Source: an uncultured Bacillota bacterium
Lineage (GTDB): Bacteria > Bacillota_I > Bacilli_A > RF39 > UBA660
Reading direction: 5' to 3'
NCBI GenBank assembly: GCA_947383065.1
Contig: CANDCB010000020.1
Location: 1-9,512, forward strand
DNA length: 9,512 bases
Shown piece after piece: positions 5,945-9,512 of this stretch. The notes below the pieces were generated by a model, which worked only from the letters and a program-made list of their open reading frames with translations, did not search any database and was not told where the DNA came from. Every line of letters begins with the position of its first letter. Positions within the stretch are counted from its first letter, which is position 1. The position numbers and the translations under genes were made by a program.

Positions 5945-5987
5945 AATTACCTCTTATTTTTTAATATAAGTTTAGTATTCTTTATAA

Positions 5988-6830
5988 CTATTCAACTCTT
6001 TCACTACTAAACCAATAATAATTTCCTTTATTGTCTTTTTTAAAAGTATGCTTATATAATGCTCCTTTTTTTAAAATTTCATTACTTAAAGAATTAGGTT
6101 CATCATTTTTTATTTCTTTTTTAATTAACTCGCTTTCAGAGCGATTTTTATAATACTTTATATCATAAGAATCATAATCCATAGTTGCATTAACCCATAC
6201 ATAACGGTCATAAATTTCGATGCTATCTTTTTGTTTATTATATTTTTCAAATTTTGTTTCTACATGACTGCTTGTTTCATTTCCTCCAACTGAATCAAAA
6301 CAAATAAAATTATCTTTTTCACGAGAATACATACAAGCTCCTACATAATGTTTAGTAAATTGTTTTAAAGGAAGGATTTTGTCTTCTCCAAATAAAATAT
6401 GGTAAGCTTTTTCTAGTTTTTCTTTATTAATATTATCAAAAAATAATTCATAACTACCAGAGTCTTTAGTTATCATCTCTTTATTAAAACTAATACACTC
6501 ACCATACATATCGTTTTCGTTAAAAAAATAGGTTTTTAAATCTTCACACGAATTAAACCAGCGTCTTTCTTTGTTTTCAATAATCTGATAAGCATAGTAT
6601 AATTTAGATTCATCATTAAGTGTATCATATGTAACTAATTTATCATTATAGAAATTACTATCTATATATGTTTGGTAGTCTTGATATACTTTCATAATAT
6701 AATCTGGTTCTATTCTTTTATATAATTTTTCAATTAACTTTTTTTCTTTATAGTTAGTCCCACAAATTAAAGAACATATAATTACGATTACTAATGATAA
6801 TATTAACCATATAATTTTTTTACCTTTCAT
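5988..6830 (-). CDS. Single-pass membrane-anchored protein of unknown function
   Basis: 280 residues, not recognised. Seen: a basic N-terminus (MKGKK) then a hydrophobic segment at about 6-24 (IIWLILSLVIVIICSLICG), consistent with a signal anchor placing the rest outside; the Cys residues there do not fit a lipobox (Ile, not Gly/Ala/Ser, precedes each), so a lipoprotein is unlikely. The exterior part is Lys/Tyr/Asp-rich, with a helical stretch (25-100), a central YHILFGEDK element near 145 followed by a Cys-containing strand region (YVGACMYSREKDNFICFDSVGG), and C-terminal beta-like segments (YDRYVWVNA, NYYWFSSE). No catalytic signature was seen. ATG 6828-6830 has AAAGGAG five bases upstream and an extended -10 promoter at 6860-6868. 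There is no terminator after it, so it is probably cotranscribed with the M23 lysin gene, which suggests, without proving, a cell-envelope role. Confidence 0.8.
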   Translation of the reverse strand: MKGKKIIWLILSLVIVIICSLICGTNYKEKKLIEKLYKRIEPDYIMKVYQDYQTYIDSNFYNDKLVTYDTLNDESKLYYAYQIIENKERRWFNSCEDLKTYFFNENDMYGECISFNKEMITKDSGSYELFFDNINKEKLEKAYHILFGEDKILPLKQFTKHYVGACMYSREKDNFICFDSVGGNETSSHVETKFEKYNKQKDSIEIYDRYVWVNATMDYDSYDIKYYKNRSESELIKKEIKNDEPNSLSNEILKKGALYKHTFKKDNKGNYYWFSSERVE

Positions 6831-6859
6831 ATAGACTCCTTTTATATTAATATATAGAT

Positions 6860-6868
6860 ATTATATCA
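6860..6868 (-). promoter_or_regulatory. Extended -10 promoter for the membrane-protein/M23 operon
   Basis: The minus strand reads TGATATAAT, a perfect extended -10 (TG-n-TATAAT). The -35 region 17 bases upstream is poor (TACAAA at 6883-6888), as allowed with an extended -10. The start point near 6853 leaves about 22 nt before the ATG at 6830. Confidence 0.6.
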
Positions 6869-7023
6869 TAAAATATATAATTTTTGTATAAATATATATA
6901 CACTATAATTTTTTACATTTTTATTAGGGTAAACTTTCTTGTGTTGATTAAATCTTCTTATAATTTTCATTAATAAATTGGCTTTCGTAAGCATACTACT
7001 TATAGTCTAGCGGCTTTCCTGCA
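6869..7023 (-). other. Non-coding gap between the alaS terminator and the next promoter
   Basis: About 155 bases without a supported gene. Most is AT-rich, but 6979-7023 is clearly richer in G and C than its surroundings and carries a 7-bp direct repeat GGCTTTC (6980-6986 and 7012-7018) with short inverted repeats between (ACTA/TAGT around TTAT-type loop; GCTT/AAGC). I see no tRNA, riboswitch or known RNA motif in it. Confidence 0.4.
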
Positions 7024-7048
7024 CAAAAAAGAGGATTATTCATCCTCT
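7024..7048 (-). terminator. Intrinsic terminator overlapping the alaS stop codon
   Basis: AGAGGAT (7042-7048) and ATCCTCT (7030-7036) form a 7-bp stem whose five-base loop plus first stem base contain the alaS TAA; a run of T follows at 7025-7030. The last alaS codons are therefore part of the terminator, showing that this short gene ends where it is meant to. Confidence 0.8.
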
Positions 7049-8778
7049 AATATAGCTTTTATTCTTCTAACTCCAGCTGAGCTTGCTTCTTCTTTCTTAA
7101 TTTTGAAGTGACCTAAGACATTAGTATTTTTTACATGTGGACCTCCACATAACTCTTTGGAAATATTTCCTATTGAATAAACAGTTACAATATCAGGATA
7201 TTTTTCAATAAACATACACTCTGCTCCAGATTTTATGGCATCTTCTTTAGCCATTTGTTCAACTGTTACATCTAATCCTTCTTTAATCCACTCATTAACT
7301 AAATTTTCCGTTTTTATTTTTTCCTCATCAGTAAGTTTATGGTCACAACTAAAATCAAAACGCATTCTTTCATCAGTTATATTAGAACCTTTTTGATGAA
7401 CGAAATCTCCAACTACTACTTTTAACGCCGCATTAAGTAAGTGTGTTGCTGTATGGTATTTAGTCTCTATTTCACTATTTCCTGCTAAGCCACCTTTAAA
7501 TTTGCCAGCGGAAGCAGTTCTTGATTTTTCTTGATGTTCCATAAATTTTTGATTAAAGCCTTCTTCATCTACCTTAAAGCCTTTTTCTTTAGCTAGTTCG
7601 ATTGTTAATTCTAGAGGAAAACCATAAGTATCAAATAAATGAAAAGCTGTTTGGCCATCTATATCTTTTTTAGCTACTTTTTCAAATTCTTTTAAGCCTT
7701 TTTCTAAAGTCTTACTAAAACGATTCTTTTCATCTTTTAAAACTTCTAGTACTAAATCATAATTTGCTTCTAATTCTTTATAATAAGACTTATACTTATC
7801 TAAAATTAAAGCTGCAATGTTAGCTTCCCAGTTAGAATTTAAATCAATATTTAAAGATTTAGCATGACGAATAGCCCTTCTTATAAGTCTTCTTAAAATA
7901 TAACCTTGGTCAGTATTACTAGGTCTAATTCCTGCAGGATCAGCTATAATGAAAACAGCAGTTCTTAAATGATCAGCAATAATTCTCATACTTTTTTCAT
8001 GACCTTCATAACTTAAACCAGAAATATCACTAATAAGGTCTATAACATCTTTCCAAATACTAGATAAATAATTATCATTAACACCTTCTAAGATAGCAGT
8101 AGTTCTTTCAACTCCCATACCAGTATCAACATTTTTTTTAGGTAATTCTTTAACAGTTCCATTACTATCTTTATGATATTGCATAAAAACATTATTCCAT
8201 ATTTCAACCCATCGGTTGTCTTCAGGGTCAAATTTTTTAGGGATATCATCTTGGCTACGCCAGTAAAAAATTTCGGTATCTGGACCACATGGTCCACTGT
8301 CGCCTGCTATCCAAAAATTATCTTCTACAGTCTTGGCAATTCTATCGGCACTAATTCCTAAGCTAAGCCATTTATTATAACTAATTTCATCAAATGGGAT
8401 ATCATTATTACCTGCGAAAACTGTAACGGCTAATTTTTCTTTTGGGATATTTAAAACATTAGTTAAAAATTCAAAACTCCATTCAATACTTTCATCTTTA
8501 AAATAATCGCCTAAGCTCCAATTACCTAACATTTCAAAGAAAGTATGATGTGTTACATCACCAACACTTTCTAAGTCATTTGTTCTTATACATTTTTGAT
8601 AGTCACATAATCTTTGACCATATGGATGTTGTTCGCCCATTAAATAAGGAATTAGTGGTTGCATACCCGCTGTATTAAATAAAACTGAAGGGTCATTTTC
8701 AGGTACAACAGGAGCACTTGGTATTTGTTTGTGGTTTTTACTTATAAAAAAGTTAATATATAAATCTTTTAAATTCAT
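7036..8778 (-). CDS. alaS: Alanyl-tRNA synthetase, short form with intact editing site but no C-terminal domain
   Basis: 580 residues against about 870-880 for canonical bacterial AlaRS. It charges tRNA-Ala with alanine. Seen: class II core with FNTAGMQPL (34-42), QKCIRTNDLESVGD (61-74), HHTFFEMLGNWSLGDYF (77-93), DSGPCGPDTEIFY (160-172), VEIWNNVFMQ (191-200), VDTGMGVERTTAIL (217-230), ADHLRTAVFIIAD (268-280) and GYILRRLIRRAIRH (292-305); tRNA-binding helices to about 425; then the editing domain with all four zinc ligands, HTATH (His-442, His-446) and CGGPH (Cys-544, His-548). Only about 20 residues (AGKFKGGLAGNSE) separate the helical domain from the editing domain, where canonical enzymes have about 100, and the chain ends at AGVRRIKAILEDE just before the linker and C-Ala domain. 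From memory this matches the short AlaRS seen in Patescibacteria (to be checked). The ATG lies one base after the kinase stop; AAGGA is ten bases upstream. A T-box controls the operon. Confidence 0.95.
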   Translation of the reverse strand: MNLKDLYINFFISKNHKQIPSAPVVPENDPSVLFNTAGMQPLIPYLMGEQHPYGQRLCDYQKCIRTNDLESVGDVTHHTFFEMLGNWSLGDYFKDESIEWSFEFLTNVLNIPKEKLAVTVFAGNNDIPFDEISYNKWLSLGISADRIAKTVEDNFWIAGDSGPCGPDTEIFYWRSQDDIPKKFDPEDNRWVEIWNNVFMQYHKDSNGTVKELPKKNVDTGMGVERTTAILEGVNDNYLSSIWKDVIDLISDISGLSYEGHEKSMRIIADHLRTAVFIIADPAGIRPSNTDQGYILRRLIRRAIRHAKSLNIDLNSNWEANIAALILDKYKSYYKELEANYDLVLEVLKDEKNRFSKTLEKGLKEFEKVAKKDIDGQTAFHLFDTYGFPLELTIELAKEKGFKVDEEGFNQKFMEHQEKSRTASAGKFKGGLAGNSEIETKYHTATHLLNAALKVVVGDFVHQKGSNITDERMRFDFSCDHKLTDEEKIKTENLVNEWIKEGLDVTVEQMAKEDAIKSGAECMFIEKYPDIVTVYSIGNISKELCGGPHVKNTNVLGHFKIKKEEASSAGVRRIKAILEDE

Positions 8779-8779
8779 T

Positions 8780-9295
8780 TTATTTTAATCCTTTCAAAAT
8801 TCTCAATACATCTTTTTCTAAATTATTATCAAATTTGTTTTCGATTAAATATTGAGTTTTATAATTATCTAATTCTGTTTCTGTATGATGATTTTTTTCA
8901 TCTTTATTTAAATTTCTTTTACTATTAATGGAATTAACCCTTATAGTAATTACATCATATTCTTTTAATTTATTAAAATATTCTATTTCATGAATAAGTC
9001 TTACATCACTTATAATAACATTTTGAATGCCACTTTTTTGATAGACTGTAAAGTCATCAGCCATTCTTTTCGTTAAGAAGTCTTCATTTATGTCTCTTAA
9101 TGTATCACCCATATTTTGTAAAAACGCCCGTGGTTTATTATCATCAGAGCCATTCCAATTAGTTAATTCTAAGGCGAAAAGCTTAATGTATTTACTTAAT
9201 CCAGTTATAACAGTATTCTCTAAATTATTTTGAATAATTTTCGCTACTTCATTTTTTCCCGAGCCTGCTTTGCCAGTTATTAAAAATATTCTCAT
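8780..9295 (-). CDS. P-loop nucleotide kinase, deoxynucleotide-monophosphate-kinase-like
   Basis: 171 residues. Seen: N-terminal strand and Walker A, IFLITGKAGSGKNEVA (3-18); LSKYIKLFALEL followed by KPRAFLQNMGDTLR (54-67), a nucleoside-binding region; VIISDVRLIHEIEYF (93-107), with the DVR Asp/Arg typical of phage-type dNMP kinases and dephospho-CoA kinases; a lid-like RNLNKDEKNHHTETELDNY (127-145) matching the H-x-SETELD motif of the deoxynucleotide monophosphate kinase family; and a C-terminal YLIEN strand. The likely reaction is phosphorylation of a nucleoside monophosphate or related substrate by ATP; dephospho-CoA kinase is the main alternative, and substrate is not decided by the sequence. 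Start: GTG 9302-9304 would add three residues, but ATG 9293-9295 has AGGTGA (9301-9306) five bases upstream. It is the first gene behind the Ala T-box and is followed after one base by alaS. Confidence 0.8.
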   Translation of the reverse strand: MRIFLITGKAGSGKNEVAKIIQNNLENTVITGLSKYIKLFALELTNWNGSDDNKPRAFLQNMGDTLRDINEDFLTKRMADDFTVYQKSGIQNVIISDVRLIHEIEYFNKLKEYDVITIRVNSINSKRNLNKDEKNHHTETELDNYKTQYLIENKFDNNLEKDVLRILKGLK

Positions 9296-9310
9296 TATAA
9301 TCACCTAACT

Positions 9311-9470
9311 TAAAAAAACACATTATCTGCCAAGGAGCAAATAATGCGGTACCATCCTTTATTTTACTTAATTTTTGATAACGGTCTTAGCCGATTTAAT
9401 CTCCAAAGGTAGCTATTTCTTTTTTCCTCATCTTAGTTTACACCAACCACTAAGTCTCTATAATGATTCC
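9311..9470 (-). promoter_or_regulatory. T-box riboswitch, tRNA-Ala specific (specifier GCU)
   Basis: All hallmarks read 5' to 3' on the minus strand. Stem I: base pairing AATC/GATT (about 9465-9469 with 9398-9401), K-turn AGAGA (9455-9459) opposite GGAG (9401-9404), upper helix CTTAG/CTAAG around a TGGTTGGTGTAAA loop. Specifier: GCU at 9411-9413, followed directly by ACCTTTGGAG as in known T-boxes; GCU is an alanine codon. A small CGG/CCG stem (about 9382-9393) stands as stem III. Antiterminator: AAGGA (9355-9359) pairs with TCCTT (9332-9336) around the seven-base T-box bulge TGGTACC (9348-9354), whose TGGT fits the ACCA end of uncharged tRNA-Ala. Uncharged tRNA-Ala would favour transcription of the kinase and alaS. 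Confidence 0.92.
9312..9348 (-). terminator. Regulated terminator of the T-box
   Basis: CGCATTATTTGC (9337-9348) pairs with GCAGATAATGTG (9319-9330), 12 pairs including two G-U, loop TCCTTG, then seven T (9312-9318). Its loop and 5' arm contain the 3' half of the antiterminator, so the two structures exclude each other. It ends 16 bases before the kinase ATG. Confidence 0.9.
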
Positions 9471-9498
9471 CAAATACTTTTTCTTTTTCACTGATTAA

Positions 9499-9504
9499 AT
9501 AATA
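9499..9504 (-). promoter_or_regulatory. Candidate -10 box upstream of the T-box leader
   Basis: TATTAT on the minus strand, about 30 bases before the first paired base of T-box stem I, a normal distance for a leader transcript. The -35 would lie outside the window, so this is only a candidate in very AT-rich sequence. Confidence 0.3.
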
Positions 9505-9512
9505 AATATAAA

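Noticed and set aside
5667..5969. Plus-strand open frame of 100 codons resembling a membrane protein
   Set aside because: It overlaps the M23 domain and its upstream region in antisense; its hydrophobicity comes from complementing A-rich coding sequence.
5988..6830. Lipoprotein signal in the membrane-anchored protein
   Set aside because: The Cys residues near the hydrophobic segment are each preceded by Ile, not Gly, Ala or Ser, so no lipobox is formed.
8088..8361. Two short frames (minus 8088-8297 and plus 8173-8361)
   Set aside because: Both are inside alaS, across strongly conserved motifs of the real frame.
1..9512. Mycoplasma-type genetic code (TGA read as Trp)
   Set aside because: About 25 tryptophan positions, several in conserved motifs, are all TGG and no gene has an internal TGA, although none of the larger genes uses TGA as its stop either.
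1..9512. CRISPR arrays, insertion sequences, tRNA or rRNA genes
   Set aside because: No regularly spaced repeats, transposase motifs, terminal inverted repeats or tRNA T-loop/cloverleaf signatures were seen on either strand.

Overview
This is a very AT-rich, low-GC window in which every supported gene lies on the minus strand, so transcription runs from high to low coordinates. Strong AGGAGG-type ribosome binding sites, sigma-A promoters, U-tract terminators and a tRNA-Ala T-box point to the Bacillota/Mycoplasmatota, most likely an uncultured gut Bacilli lineage of the RF39 type (inference). All roughly 25 tryptophans are necessarily TGG, so TGA is not being read as Trp, unlike in true mycoplasmas.

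Layout in transcription order. (1) 9512-7024: a T-box riboswitch with specifier codon GCU leads into a P-loop nucleotide kinase of the deoxynucleotide-monophosphate-kinase type, then a short 580-residue alanyl-tRNA synthetase whose terminator overlaps its stop codon. (2) 7023-4963: a non-coding gap, an extended -10 promoter, a single-pass membrane protein of unknown function, a possible 23-codon lysine-rich ORF overlapping the next start, an M23 peptidase with two SH3-type domains and no signal peptide, and a terminator. (3) 4954-3189: a pyroglutamyl-peptidase-like protein lacking the usual catalytic Glu, abutting an ABC-like ATPase of the COG3910 type, then an unrecognised 138-residue protein. 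(4) 3177-2287: a promoter and about 105-nt leader holding a 14-codon ORF and a strong intrinsic terminator that sits directly in front of pyrH (UMP kinase). (5) 2246-1: a COG2509-type FAD-dependent dehydrogenase and, 12 nt downstream, the N-terminal part of an AMP-forming acyl-CoA synthetase-like enzyme running off the window edge.

Most of the window is housekeeping. The parts most worth a second look are regulatory or reductive: the pyrH leader, which looks like a leader-peptide/U-tract attenuator; the minimal AlaRS, lacking both its C-terminal domain and the usual segment before the editing domain, placed under a canonical Ala T-box; the C15 peptidase relative that keeps Cys and His but not Glu and is coupled to an ATPase; and the unsecreted lysin-like enzyme with its overlapping small ORF. 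No CRISPR array, insertion sequence, tRNA or rRNA was found. No gene-free stretch exceeds 300 bases; the longest (about 205 bases each) are described as features.
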